A DNA stretch of 64,000 nucleotides from an uncultured Clostridia bacterium (GTDB lineage: Bacteria; Bacillota; Clostridia; UBA1381). The stretch covers positions 39,835 to 103,834 of the forward strand of contig CAKSUM010000010.1 of the NCBI GenBank assembly GCA_934501535.1, read 5' to 3'. This document shows positions 17,131 to 24,962 of the stretch, piece after piece. The stretch's first letter is position 1; the number at the start of each line of letters is the position of its first letter. The notes beneath the pieces were generated by a model. The model was not told the origin of the DNA. It searched no databases and worked only from the letters and a program-made list of their open reading frames with translations. The translations under genes were made by a program, and so were the position numbers.

Positions 17131-17559
17131 ATGAAGTATGTATCCAATAATGTTAAGGAAACACAGAATATCGCAAAAACATTTGCAAAAACGCTCGGCC
17201 GCGGAGATGTTATTTGTTTAAACGGCGATTTGGGCGTGGGAAAAACCGCATTCGTACAGGGACTTGCGGCGGGTCTGAAAATCAGCGAGCCTATAACAAG
17301 CCCGACGTTTACAATTGTGAACTGCTATGAAAGCGGCGTTATGCCGTTTTATCATTTTGACGTGTATCGGATTGATGACAGTGATGAAATGTATGAAATC
17401 GGATATGATGAATATGTATTCGGCGATGGGGTTTCGGTGATAGAATGGCCGGAAAAAATTGCGGATATTCTTCCGCACAGCCGATATGAAATAACTATTG
17501 TAAAAAATTTGACGGTGCATGAAAATTACCGTGAAATATGTATTGAAAAAAGAGGATAA
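17131..17559 (+). CDS. tsaE: tRNA t6A biosynthesis ATPase TsaE
   Basis: A 142-residue P-loop protein with Walker A in NGDLGVGKTAFVQGLA and the family motif SPTFTIVNCYE. TsaE drives the TsaB-TsaD complex that adds threonylcarbamoyl to A37 of ANN-decoding tRNAs. tsaB follows directly; tsaD is not in this window. Length is normal for the family. Confidence 0.95.
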   Translation: MKYVSNNVKETQNIAKTFAKTLGRGDVICLNGDLGVGKTAFVQGLAAGLKISEPITSPTFTIVNCYESGVMPFYHFDVYRIDDSDEMYEIGYDEYVFGDGVSVIEWPEKIADILPHSRYEITIVKNLTVHENYREICIEKRG

Positions 17560-17562
17560 ATG

Positions 17563-18255
17563 ATGAAAATTTTGGGGATTGATACATCATCTGCGGTTGC
17601 CTCTGCGGCGATTTGTGACGGTGACAGACTTATCTGTGAAACATCGCTCAATAATAAGCTGACACATTCGCAGACAATTATGCCGATAATTGACGGCGTA
17701 TTTAAAATGAGCGAATTAAAACCGGCGGATATTGATGTTTTTGCCGTAAGCGTCGGGCCGGGTTCGTTTACCGGGCTGCGCATCGGCGTTACAACGGCAA
17801 AGGGGCTTGCACATGCGGTGAATAAGCCGGTTGCGGGTGTTAATACGCTCGAATCGATGGCATATAATCTTCCGTTTTGCGGACAGATTATTTCGCCTAT
17901 AATGGACGCGCGCAGAGAACAGGTGTATAATGCTTTTTACACTTTTGAAAACGGCAGGATTAAAGAGCTTACGCCACCGCGTGCAATTTCGCTTGAGGAT
18001 TGCCTGGAGGAGCTTGCGCAAATGGGGGAGGATGTTATTTTTCTCGGGGACGGAGTTCCCGTGTTCAGGGACAGAATAGCACAGAGGCTCGGAAAACAGG
18101 CGTCATTCGCACCGCAGAACCTGAACATGCAGCATGCCGCTGCCGTTTGTGAGGCGGCAAAATACAAAGAAACAGTTAATTATGCACAGCTTGTGCCGAT
18201 GTATCTGCGTAAGTCGCAGGCTGAGCGCGAAAGAGAAGAAAGGGGTAAAAAATAA
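17563..18255 (+). CDS. tsaB: tRNA t6A biosynthesis protein TsaB
   Basis: A 230-residue ASKHA-fold protein (YeaZ) that forms the scaffold with TsaD. The signatures ILGIDTSSAVASAAI and GPGSFTGLRIGVTTAKGLA are clear. Two ATGs are adjacent: the second (17563) is 6 bp from AGAGGA and is preferred over 17560. A RimI acetyltransferase, which often follows, is absent; rpiB overlaps the stop by one base instead. Confidence 0.95.
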   Translation: MKILGIDTSSAVASAAICDGDRLICETSLNNKLTHSQTIMPIIDGVFKMSELKPADIDVFAVSVGPGSFTGLRIGVTTAKGLAHAVNKPVAGVNTLESMAYNLPFCGQIISPIMDARREQVYNAFYTFENGRIKELTPPRAISLEDCLEELAQMGEDVIFLGDGVPVFRDRIAQRLGKQASFAPQNLNMQHAAAVCEAAKYKETVNYAQLVPMYLRKSQAEREREERGKK

Positions 18256-18689
18256 TGCTGGCAATCGGATGTGACCATGGAGGATTTGAACTTAAAACTC
18301 ATATCATAAAGCACCTGGAGGAAAGAGGAATCGAACTGAAAGATTTCGGAACCTTTGATGAAAACAGCTGCGATTACCCGGATATTGCGGAAAAAGTCTG
18401 CAATTCGGTTATAGGCGGAGAATGTGACAGGGGCATACTCGTTTGCGGAACAGGCATAGGAATGTCAATTGCGGCAAATAAAATCAAAGGAATACGCGCG
18501 GCGCTTTGCACGGATGTGTACTCGGCTAAAATGACAAAACAGCATAACAATTCCAATGTTATCTGTCTGGGCGGCAGGGTCACCGGCAGAGAACTTGCGT
18601 TCATGATTGTTGATACATGGTATGATGAAACATTTCTCGGCGGACGGCATCAAAACAGAATCGATAAAATATCGGGACTTGAAAAATGA
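18255..18689 (+). CDS. rpiB: Ribose-5-phosphate isomerase B (or related sugar isomerase)
   Basis: A 144-residue RpiB/LacAB family enzyme that interconverts ribose 5-phosphate and ribulose 5-phosphate. Seen are GCDHGGFELK at the N-terminus, the catalytic-cysteine segment GILVCGTGIGMSIAANK and CLGGRVTG. An allose- or galactose-6-phosphate isomerase role cannot be excluded by sequence, but the housekeeping context favours RpiB. The stop overlaps the alkD-like start by 4 bp. Confidence 0.93.
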   Translation: MLAIGCDHGGFELKTHIIKHLEERGIELKDFGTFDENSCDYPDIAEKVCNSVIGGECDRGILVCGTGIGMSIAANKIKGIRAALCTDVYSAKMTKQHNNSNVICLGGRVTGRELAFMIVDTWYDETFLGGRHQNRIDKISGLEK

Positions 18690-19390
18690 ACATAACGGAC
18701 GAGCTTTTTGCTCTCAGAGATGAAAAATATAAAAGGTTTCATTCGGGACTCATTCCGAATATTCCTGCGGATACAATAATAGGTGTAAGGACGCCGCAGC
18801 TGAGAAAATTGGCGAAAACGCTGTTTAAAGAGGGCGCATATGAAGAATTTATCGGTTCTTTGCCGCATACATATTACGAGGAAAATAACCTGCATGCGTT
18901 TTTGATCGAGCAGCTGAAGGACTATAATGATGCAGTTGCACGGACGAAAGAATTTCTGCCGTATGTTGATAACTGGGCGACTTGTGACTGCTTTGCGCCA
19001 AAGGTCTTTGCAAAGCACAAGGACAAGCTTATTGATGTTATTTATGAATGGTTAGACTCGGATAAAACATATACCGTGCGCTATGCAATCGGCATGCTTA
19101 TGCGGTATTATCTTGACGGGGACTTTGACGAGAGATATCCTGAAATAATATCACAAATCCGCTCCGATGAGTATTATATCAATATGATGATTGCGTGGTA
19201 TTTTGCGACGGCGCTGGCAAAGCAGCGTGACTGCGCGATGAAATATATTACCGGATATAGGCTTTCGGCATGGGTTCATAACAAAACCATTCAAAAGGCA
19301 GTGGAAAGTTTTCGTATCAGCAATGAAGATAAAGATTTTCTGAAAACGCTCAGAATAAAAAAAGACCGACGTGAGATTATCGTAAATTGA
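18686..19390 (+). CDS. DNA alkylation repair protein, AlkD family
   Basis: A 234-residue HEAT-like-repeat protein of the AlkC/AlkD group of glycosylases, which remove N3- and N7-alkylated purines. The family core GVRTPQLRKLAK, NLHAFLIEQ and VDNWATCDCFAP (DNA-facing Trp-Asp region) is present, as is the final helix with KDRREI. It overlaps rpiB by 4 bp. The IS3-derived element with a hairpin lies just downstream. Confidence 0.88.
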   Translation: MNITDELFALRDEKYKRFHSGLIPNIPADTIIGVRTPQLRKLAKTLFKEGAYEEFIGSLPHTYYEENNLHAFLIEQLKDYNDAVARTKEFLPYVDNWATCDCFAPKVFAKHKDKLIDVIYEWLDSDKTYTVRYAIGMLMRYYLDGDFDERYPEIISQIRSDEYYINMMIAWYFATALAKQRDCAMKYITGYRLSAWVHNKTIQKAVESFRISNEDKDFLKTLRIKKDRREIIVN

Positions 19391-19427
19391 TATCAAAAAA
19401 ACAGCAATGCTGAAGTGAACCCCAATA

Positions 19428-19484
19428 TTAAGTTGCTTGTGAATGAGTTCTGTATTGCACCGGACTCGTTCCTTTTAGTTTCAT
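19428..19484 (-). pseudogene. IS3 transposase OrfB, C-terminal remnant
   Basis: Minus-strand codons from ATG at 19484 read MKLKGTSPVQYRTHSQAT and a TAA stop at 19430-19428. This is the characteristic end of IS3/IS150-group OrfB integrases (KLKGxSPVxYR). The catalytic DDE core is absent, so this is a dead fragment. Confidence 0.75.
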
Positions 19485-19495
19485 AGAAAAAGGAT

Positions 19496-19525
19496 ATAGA
19501 GACCTCCACGTGCGGAGGTCTCTAT
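19496..19525. terminator. Strong palindrome inside the IS3 mini-element, possible two-way terminator
   Basis: A perfect stem of 12 bp (ATAGAGACCTCC / GGAGGTCTCTAT) with a 6-base loop. It lies between the convergent alkD-like and GH123-like genes. AT-rich but not pure T follows on the plus strand, and ATCCTTTTT follows on the minus strand. Confidence 0.6.
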
Positions 19526-19586
19526 TTATTTGGGGTGATTTTATACTTTGGTGAAAGCAATTTGTATTATACTATAACAGTCCAAG

Positions 19587-21245
19587 CTAATGCAAATTCT
19601 TTATTTCCGAATTTACGGCATTTCTCAAATCTTCCAACTGCTTTGCGGTCACGCGGCAGCGAAAGTCAATGTCGGGTATAAACCGCTTAATCAGCTCACA
19701 TACGGCGCTGCGGTCGGTAAGAGATTCCAAAAGTTTGAGTGCGCGCGTGTCCTGCATCATGTCACGAAATGTCATAAGCCGAACGGAGGCATTCACGTTC
19801 TTCCCGTCGGGATATACAAGGTAGGACGTTCCGCTGATAAAGTCGCCGTCCATGTCGCTTGAAATCCGCGGATTGACCATCATGCGCGAAAGTCTGTTGT
19901 GATGAGCATTGAAGCCCCAGTTTAAAAAGCCGTTTATGTTAAAACGGTACAGCTGTATACCGAGTATTCTGCCACGCTCCTGCGGCATACCTATTGCACG
20001 GTTTGATAGGTTGTCATGGCTTTGCAGTCCCGTGTAATACGCCCAAAGTGGCTTTGCCCTGCCGATAAAGTCGCCTATTTCATGAGTTGCGGTTATTGGC
20101 GTTTGAACAAGACCGTCCTCATAGAAAACGTAGTCGGAAAGCGCGTCCCCGCTTGGGTAGCCTTCAAGCTCGCGGTGCATAAAATCGCTTGCACTTTTAT
20201 AGCTTTTAAGGTTATCCTTTGTCGGCTCGTCGGAGATGTGAAAGAAAAAGCGTTTTTCATATCCGTTTTCCTTTATAAAATCCTTTAACGCGGTGAGGTA
20301 CGCGTGCAGAAAAGCCTTGTATTCATCCGATGCGGCATCGGTATGCCAGTTGAACAGCTTTTTATCCTCGCCGTTTTCGCGCACGATGATTTTTGGCGCG
20401 TGCTCCGCACCCCACTGCGTAAACAGGTGGCTGTGTTCAAAATATTCAATTCCGCAGTCGAGGCATAATTCAAGAAATTTTTTCATCACGGAAAAATCAA
20501 ATATGTATTTGCCCGATTTCCTTTCAACACCTACAAGCTGCACTGTTGCGCGTTCTTCGCCTACGGGAGTATCAAGCGGCGGGGTAAATGCCGGAACAAG
20601 GAGCATATTCTGTCCGTTTTTTGCAGCCATGCGGATGTATTTACATGCCGCCTTCAAAAAGTTGTCAGAAAATGGTCTTGTTCCGGAAAAATGCGCTATG
20701 CAGTCATAGTGCATCCAGTTTGTGACGATTATATCCTGTTTGGGAAGATACGCCGGAATTACCTCCAGTATGACGCTCCTTTCGGCAACAAGTTCCGATT
20801 TTTCACGGTCAAAAAGCCTGATTTTTATCGTATAGCTGCCGGCGGGAATGTCTGCAGAGCCCTCGTTAATGTTTATCCAGAGCGTTTTCCAAAACCGTGT
20901 CGGGGCAGAAAAGTAATTATTTTCGCGCGGCACAAGGCAGTCGGGGTATAAACCGGGTGATTTTCTCAAAAACCAATCGTCACTTATGCTGTAGCCGATG
21001 CGTGTGGCGGGAACATTTTCGACAGTATAAACCGCAGTGGTGATTGAAGGATCGGTTTCAATTTCCACGCACAGCTCTACGCAGTCCTTCCAGTCTTCGT
21101 CCTTTGCTGTTTCCGCTTTGACTGCAAGCTGAAACGAAAATGCCTCGTTGCGTAGTATTTGCGGGTGTCCAAGGCTGTCCGCACTGATTTCCGAATCGTA
21201 AAAAACGGTATCGAGCGAACTAAGCAAATAGGTTGTGTAAATCAT
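19587..21245 (-). CDS. GH123-like glycosidase (DUF4091 protein)
   Basis: A 552-residue protein without signal peptide. The N-terminal half has a beta-sandwich part (about 1-170); the C-terminal part is a TIM-barrel region of the DUF4091/GH123 type, with FHISDEPTKDNLKSY (the Asp-Glu pair used for substrate-assisted catalysis in GH123), LWAYYTGLQSHDNLSNRAI and NINGFLNWGFNAHHNRL. GH123 enzymes release beta-N-acetylgalactosamine from glycans; whether this protein has that specificity is not shown. An AAGGAG site precedes the ATG. An AraC gene lies upstream on the same strand and a 21-bp-spaced direct repeat marks its promoter. Confidence 0.8.
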   Translation of the reverse strand: MIYTTYLLSSLDTVFYDSEISADSLGHPQILRNEAFSFQLAVKAETAKDEDWKDCVELCVEIETDPSITTAVYTVENVPATRIGYSISDDWFLRKSPGLYPDCLVPRENNYFSAPTRFWKTLWININEGSADIPAGSYTIKIRLFDREKSELVAERSVILEVIPAYLPKQDIIVTNWMHYDCIAHFSGTRPFSDNFLKAACKYIRMAAKNGQNMLLVPAFTPPLDTPVGEERATVQLVGVERKSGKYIFDFSVMKKFLELCLDCGIEYFEHSHLFTQWGAEHAPKIIVRENGEDKKLFNWHTDAASDEYKAFLHAYLTALKDFIKENGYEKRFFFHISDEPTKDNLKSYKSASDFMHRELEGYPSGDALSDYVFYEDGLVQTPITATHEIGDFIGRAKPLWAYYTGLQSHDNLSNRAIGMPQERGRILGIQLYRFNINGFLNWGFNAHHNRLSRMMVNPRISSDMDGDFISGTSYLVYPDGKNVNASVRLMTFRDMMQDTRALKLLESLTDRSAVCELIKRFIPDIDFRCRVTAKQLEDLRNAVNSEIKNLH

Positions 21246-21265
21246 ATAACAATCTCCTTAATTGG

Positions 21266-21284
21266 GGTGCGCGTCCCGCGCACC
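21266..21284 (-). promoter_or_regulatory. GC-rich hairpin in the GH123 gene leader
   Basis: GGTGCGCG and CGCGCACC form an 8-bp stem with a 3-base loop, ending about 8 bp before the ribosome binding site region. It may slow ribosome access or protect the transcript end; no protein site is recognised. Confidence 0.45.
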
Positions 21285-21300
21285 TTTGTTTTCAAAGATT

Positions 21301-21329
21301 ATTATACGATAATTTTTGTAAAAAAAATA
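21301..21329 (-). promoter_or_regulatory. Predicted promoter of the GH123-like gene
   Basis: The -10 box TATAAT lies at 21306-21301 on the minus strand. At 17 bp spacing the -35 region is an A/T run with no TTGACA likeness, as expected for a promoter that needs an activator. Confidence 0.6.
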
Positions 21330-21330
21330 T

Positions 21331-21358
21331 GCACAAAGCTGCTCATTTATAGCACAAA
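21331..21358 (-). promoter_or_regulatory. Direct-repeat operator, probable site of the second AraC regulator
   Basis: TTTGTGC occurs at 21358-21352 and 21337-21331 (minus strand), exactly 21 bp apart. The copy nearer the gene abuts the -35 region. The wider second copy, AGCAGCTTTGTG, recurs at 22300-22311 upstream of the regulator gene itself. Confidence 0.6.
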
Positions 21359-21368
21359 AGTGATGAAA

Positions 21369-22181
21369 TTATCTGTAAAAACCGGGGGAGTGTCCGGTAT
21401 GTTTTTTGAAAATGCGTGAAAAATAGTTACTGTCGGAGATTCCCACAAGCTCCGCAATCTGCGCGACGGACAGGTTTGTATCGGACAACAGCTCTATCGC
21501 GCGCTCAAATTTAATGCGGAGAAGATACTGCTTTGGACTTACGCCGGTCATGTCGGTGAATATATGCATAAACCTGCCGGGACTGAGATTTGCCATTTCC
21601 GCATATTGCTCTATGGAAATGTTTTCGGCGTAGCGTTCGTTCATAACGCCGCATATGTCAAAAATGAGTTTGTTGCGGCTTTGAAGTCCACCGTAAGCGG
21701 CGCTGCGGTTTTTGCGTGCTACAGCGGAGAGAAGGTTTATAAAAATGCCCTGACAGCTCTGCTCGTAAAACGGTTTTTTTATGCTGAATTCGCCGATGAG
21801 CTTGGCAAACAGGCTCTCAATAACGGAATCCTTGCCGGGATTGAGAATTTTGCGGCCGTATAAATCAAGGGAACGCAGAATCGAATCACAGAACACACCG
21901 CTGTAGTGTACATAGTACGAAACCGATTCGGTATCCGCGTGGAATGAGTACGAAAGCGGCTCGTTGGGAAGGAACAGAATCACAGAGCCTTCCGCAGCAG
22001 CCATTTCCTTGCCGTCAACCGTGACACGGCATACTCCCTGCGAGATATAAAGCATATGATAGTCGATACGTCTGCGGGGTCTTGCGCTACCTGCATTTAT
22101 ACCCGAAAAGTGCTGACGTCCGCAGCTGTTTATGTGAATAAAATCATCCGAGGTTTGCTCCGAACTTATAAAGGTACGCAT
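21369..22181 (-). CDS. AraC family transcriptional regulator (upstream of GH123 gene)
   Basis: A 270-residue regulator with an N-terminal cupin sensor (about 20-120) and a C-terminal AraC double helix-turn-helix (about 170-270; IAELVGISDSNYFSRIFKKHTGHSPGFYR). It lies just upstream of the GH123-like gene on the same strand and probably activates it. The start is the ATG 5 bp after GTGAGGC; an upstream in-frame GTG overlaps that ribosome binding site. Ligand unknown. Its promoter has a perfect TTGACA -35 box. Confidence 0.9.
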   Translation of the reverse strand: MRTFISSEQTSDDFIHINSCGRQHFSGINAGSARPRRRIDYHMLYISQGVCRVTVDGKEMAAAEGSVILFLPNEPLSYSFHADTESVSYYVHYSGVFCDSILRSLDLYGRKILNPGKDSVIESLFAKLIGEFSIKKPFYEQSCQGIFINLLSAVARKNRSAAYGGLQSRNKLIFDICGVMNERYAENISIEQYAEMANLSPGRFMHIFTDMTGVSPKQYLLRIKFERAIELLSDTNLSVAQIAELVGISDSNYFSRIFKKHTGHSPGFYR

Positions 22182-22221
22182 AAAAAGCCTCACTTTTATT
22201 TTTGAAAATTTATTTAAAGAT

Positions 22222-22250
22222 ATGATATATTATAAATTAAATTTTGTCAA
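22222..22250 (-). promoter_or_regulatory. Predicted promoter of the second AraC gene
   Basis: TTGACA (22250-22245), 17 bp, TATCAT (22227-22222) on the minus strand. A second TTGACA sits 9 bp upstream. The AGCAGCTTTGTG motif lies at 22300-22311, about 50 bp upstream. Confidence 0.6.
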
Positions 22251-22318
22251 TAGTGTCAAAACGGTTTTTGCGGTTAAATCGGAAAATATTTAAAAAAACA
22301 GCAGCTTTGTGTGCTACT

Positions 22319-22823
22319 TTATTTTTTATCGGGCATATTTTTTTGATGCAATATCATTTTTTCCAGTTCTTTTGCCGCGGCGATCAGAGGCTGCTCCGCT
22401 CTTTTAATCAGGCAAACGCTGCGCGGAGGAATTTCTTCGGCGAGGTCGATTATTTTTATGTTGTTTGATGCGCTTATAAATTCCGTAGGGACAAAGCCTA
22501 TCCCCAGGTCAGCCTCTGCGATGGGCAGAATTTGATCCGCCGTAAATGCCTCAATGTCCGGAAGATATGTTTCGCCATGACTTTTGAAAAATTCGGAATA
22601 AAATTCATACGATTTTGTATCGCTTCCCAGAGAAATTAACGGATAATTTTTTAGCTCAGAAAGACTTATTTTGCCCGTAAGCTCTGAAAATTTCGGTGAG
22701 CATACGGCAGTTTCGCGTATTAATTTTACGTTTGTTTGCACAAGAGACGGTGAATGAACGGTAGGCGTAGTTACTACGGCAAGATCGGCGGTGCCGTCCT
22801 TAAGGGCAGCTATTGCATGCGGT
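22319..22823 (-). pseudogene. LysR-type regulator, 5'-truncated (sensor domain only)
   Basis: About 168 residues match the effector-binding domain of a LysR regulator: AIAALKDGTADLAVV, NYPLISLGSDTKSYEFY and ILPIAEADLGIGFVPTEFI, to the normal C-terminus. The DNA-binding helix-turn-helix and linker (about 110-120 residues) are missing, and homology stops at about 22823, where a fragment of another gene begins. There is no proper start: the nearest GTG (22840) lies past the junction. It cannot bind DNA and is most likely a pseudogene. Confidence 0.8.
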
Positions 22824-22893
22824 GCTTGTTTTGGCTGCACTGGGATTTATGCTGTCTTACTCGGCGTTTGTATTTACTTTTTCACAGGATTGA
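22822..22893 (+). pseudogene. C-terminal remnant of a membrane protein gene
   Basis: Reading in frame from 22822, 23 codons give a hydrophobic segment (VLAALGFMLSYSAFVFTFSQD) and a TGA stop, then 6 bp to the next start. Upstream the frame closes within a few codons and overlaps the LysR sequence. It looks like the last transmembrane helix of a transporter that once stood divergently from the LysR gene. The family cannot be told from so little. Confidence 0.5.
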
Positions 22894-22899
22894 TTCGTT

Positions 22900-23589
22900 A
22901 TGGTACATAAGAAAATAAACGGGCAGATGTCCGATGCATTTTGTACTGCTTTGTTTGTCATTTTGTCCGGTGGCTTTCAAGATGCATACACCTATTGCTG
23001 CCGCGGCGAAGTTTTTGCGAATGCTCAGACGGGCAACATTGTTCTTATGAGTTCCGCTTTTTTTGCCGGTGAATGGAATGCGGTTTTAAAATACATTATC
23101 CCGATTGTGTCATTTCTGATAGGTACGGCGATAGCGGAGCTTATTCATGTAAAGTTCAAACCGTGTGAGAAAATTCATTGGCGCCAGATTATTTTAATCA
23201 TTGAAATAGTGCTGCTGTTCGGAGTCGGATTTATTCCGCAGCGGATTAATGCGCTTGCAAATGCGCTGGTGTCATTTGTTTGCGCGATGCAGGTGCAGAC
23301 CTTTCACAAGGTGCGCGGACATGCTTATGCAAGTACGATGTGTATAGGTAACATGAGGAGCGGCGTCGAGGCATTATGCGCATATTATCATGTACATGAC
23401 AAAGCAATTTTAAAAAAGGCTCTGACATATTTCAGCGTCATAGCCGTATTTGCCGTTGGTGCGGGATTGGGTACACTTGTAACAAACGTTATCGGCAATA
23501 AATCCATATGGCTTTGCTGTCTGCTGCTTTTTGTCAGTTTCGGAATGATGTTTATTTCTGAAGAAGAGCGGAATAAACAGCGGATATAG
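22900..23589 (+). CDS. YoaK family (DUF1275) membrane protein
   Basis: A 229-residue integral membrane protein with about six hydrophobic segments. DUF1275 features are seen: GGFQDAYTYCCRGEVFANAQTGNIVLM near the N-terminus and QVQTFHKVRGHAYASTMCIGNMRSG in the middle. The function of the family is unknown. It lies 6 bp after the membrane-protein remnant, so it has probably lost its original operon partner or promoter. A strong terminator follows about 100 bp downstream. Confidence 0.85.
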   Translation: MVHKKINGQMSDAFCTALFVILSGGFQDAYTYCCRGEVFANAQTGNIVLMSSAFFAGEWNAVLKYIIPIVSFLIGTAIAELIHVKFKPCEKIHWRQIILIIEIVLLFGVGFIPQRINALANALVSFVCAMQVQTFHKVRGHAYASTMCIGNMRSGVEALCAYYHVHDKAILKKALTYFSVIAVFAVGAGLGTLVTNVIGNKSIWLCCLLLFVSFGMMFISEEERNKQRI

Positions 23590-23686
23590 GATATTTGCTT
23601 GTTTCACGGATTTAAAATAAAGTGCGTTTGCACTGACGGAGCGATGAAAAATTTCGGTTGGAGCAGGGCAGGTTTTCTGCTTTACA

Positions 23687-23718
23687 AAGGCATGGATTTC
23701 CATGCTTTTATTTTTTTT
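23687..23718 (+). terminator. Terminator after the YoaK-like gene
   Basis: Stem AAGGCATGG / CCATGCTTT with a 4-base loop, followed by a T-rich run of about 12 bases. Confidence 0.8.
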
Positions 23719-23856
23719 CTGAAAAACTCAGCCGGCTCACGAAAAATCTGTGATAATGCAGGTGAGCTGCCGGAGCAATTTTGCCTCTTGCGGCGGATAG
23801 ATTATGTAAATATTCATATATTGTCTTTTTCATCATATAAATAACAAGGTGATTAA

Positions 23857-24669
23857 ATGGTTAAAATCAGCAGACATGTGTATATTCATTTTACAGCCGT
23901 GATGCTTTGGGTTGTCTGCTGGTTTTGCAGACGGCTTGAGGTGACGGCTGTAAGCTATGCCGTAATTTTTCTGCATGAAACGGCACATCTTGCCGCTGCC
24001 GCTTCTCTGGGTATTCGTCCGTCGCACATGATATTTTTCCCTTTCGGCGTTAACCTGAAACTGAAAAACAGTATAATTTACAGCTTGCCGGAGGAAATAA
24101 TACTTTATATCGCCGGGCCGCTGTCCAATATAGCTATGGCGCTGGCGGCGCTGCCTATGCAGAAATACGGCGGTTTATGGCGGCTGTTCTACATAAATAA
24201 TATTGCGCTTTTTGCTTTTAACATACTTCCGGTACTGCCCATGGACGGGGGCGTGATTATGAAAAAAATTCTCGCACATTCACTGGGAAACAGGCGTGCC
24301 GGGCGCATATTAACCGCAAGCTCGGTTATTGTTATTGCCGTGCTGATAGCGGCTGAAATTTTTATAACCCTGAAAAACGGAATAAATTATAACATGCTGA
24401 TAGTAATGATATTTCTGACGGGAAATATTTTCACCGAAAAAGAAAAGTATCATGTGGATTTTGTAAAAGAGCTGATGTATTACAAATGCAAGGATAATTT
24501 CAAATATAAAAAAGTAAAGACGTATTTGCTAAAAGACGCAAAAAGCTGCCGAAGGCTTGCGGAAAATTTTGCACAGGGGCAGCATTATGTTGTATTCGGC
24601 GAGAACGGCGCCGGAAAAATTGATAAAATTTTCACCGAAAAAGAAATAATTGAAAAACTCCTGGAATGA
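23857..24669 (+). CDS. spoIVFB: SpoIVFB-like site-2 (M50) metalloprotease
   Basis: A 270-residue membrane protease. The zinc ligands are H40 and H44 with E41 (HETAH), and D130 in NILPVLPMDGG. About five hydrophobic segments fill residues 10-195, then a soluble C-terminal part of about 75 residues ends the protein, in the place of the CBS-like region of SpoIVFB. In sporulating species this protein activates sigma-K in the mother cell; here that suggests but does not prove sporulation. The AAGGTG site is 7 bp before the ATG. Confidence 0.82.
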   Translation: MVKISRHVYIHFTAVMLWVVCWFCRRLEVTAVSYAVIFLHETAHLAAAASLGIRPSHMIFFPFGVNLKLKNSIIYSLPEEIILYIAGPLSNIAMALAALPMQKYGGLWRLFYINNIALFAFNILPVLPMDGGVIMKKILAHSLGNRRAGRILTASSVIVIAVLIAAEIFITLKNGINYNMLIVMIFLTGNIFTEKEKYHVDFVKELMYYKCKDNFKYKKVKTYLLKDAKSCRRLAENFAQGQHYVVFGENGAGKIDKIFTEKEIIEKLLE

Positions 24670-24677
24670 GTATGGCG

Positions 24678-24956
24678 TCAGGAGTCATTATCCTCCGGGT
24701 CGGGCTTTTTGATGTTTATGCCGATTATTGTGCAGGCGAGCATCGACAGGCATATTGAATTTATCGGACAGCACAGACTGACAAGCGCAGGGAGTGTGCC
24801 AAGCAGTAATCCTGCAATCATTCCGTCGGTTGCGTAACATTCATATGTCCTCCGTTTGCGTTTGTTATAGCGCAGGTCGCCGAATTTTAAAACATATACG
24901 GCATTAAAAATCATTATTATAATCAGCGGTATCTTTACCGTATACAGCCTGTCCAT
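24678..24956 (-). CDS. Small membrane protein of unknown function
   Basis: A 92-residue protein with two hydrophobic segments (about 9-25 and 47-80) separated by a basic stretch (RYNKRKRRTYECYATDG). No family is recognised. Its start lies 6 bp downstream of the rqcH stop on the same strand, so it is cotranscribed with rqcH. A GGAGG-like site is not obvious (the preceding bases are GGAGGAATAATAC within the rqcH end), which is adequate. Confidence 0.6.
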   Translation of the reverse strand: MDRLYTVKIPLIIIMIFNAVYVLKFGDLRYNKRKRRTYECYATDGMIAGLLLGTLPALVSLCCPINSICLSMLACTIIGINIKKPDPEDNDS

Positions 24957-24962
24957 TGTGTA

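Larger units (their letters stand above)
19416..19538 (-). mobile_element. IS3-family mini-element (internal deletion derivative)
   Basis: About 123 bp bounded by imperfect inverted ends, TGAACCCCAATATTA on the left and TTATTTGGGGTGA on the right, as in IS3-family elements. Inside, on the minus strand, the last codons of an IS3 OrfB transposase survive (next entry), plus a 13-bp hairpin. All of orfA and nearly all of orfB are gone. I see no clear target duplication. It can only move with a transposase supplied elsewhere. Confidence 0.7.
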
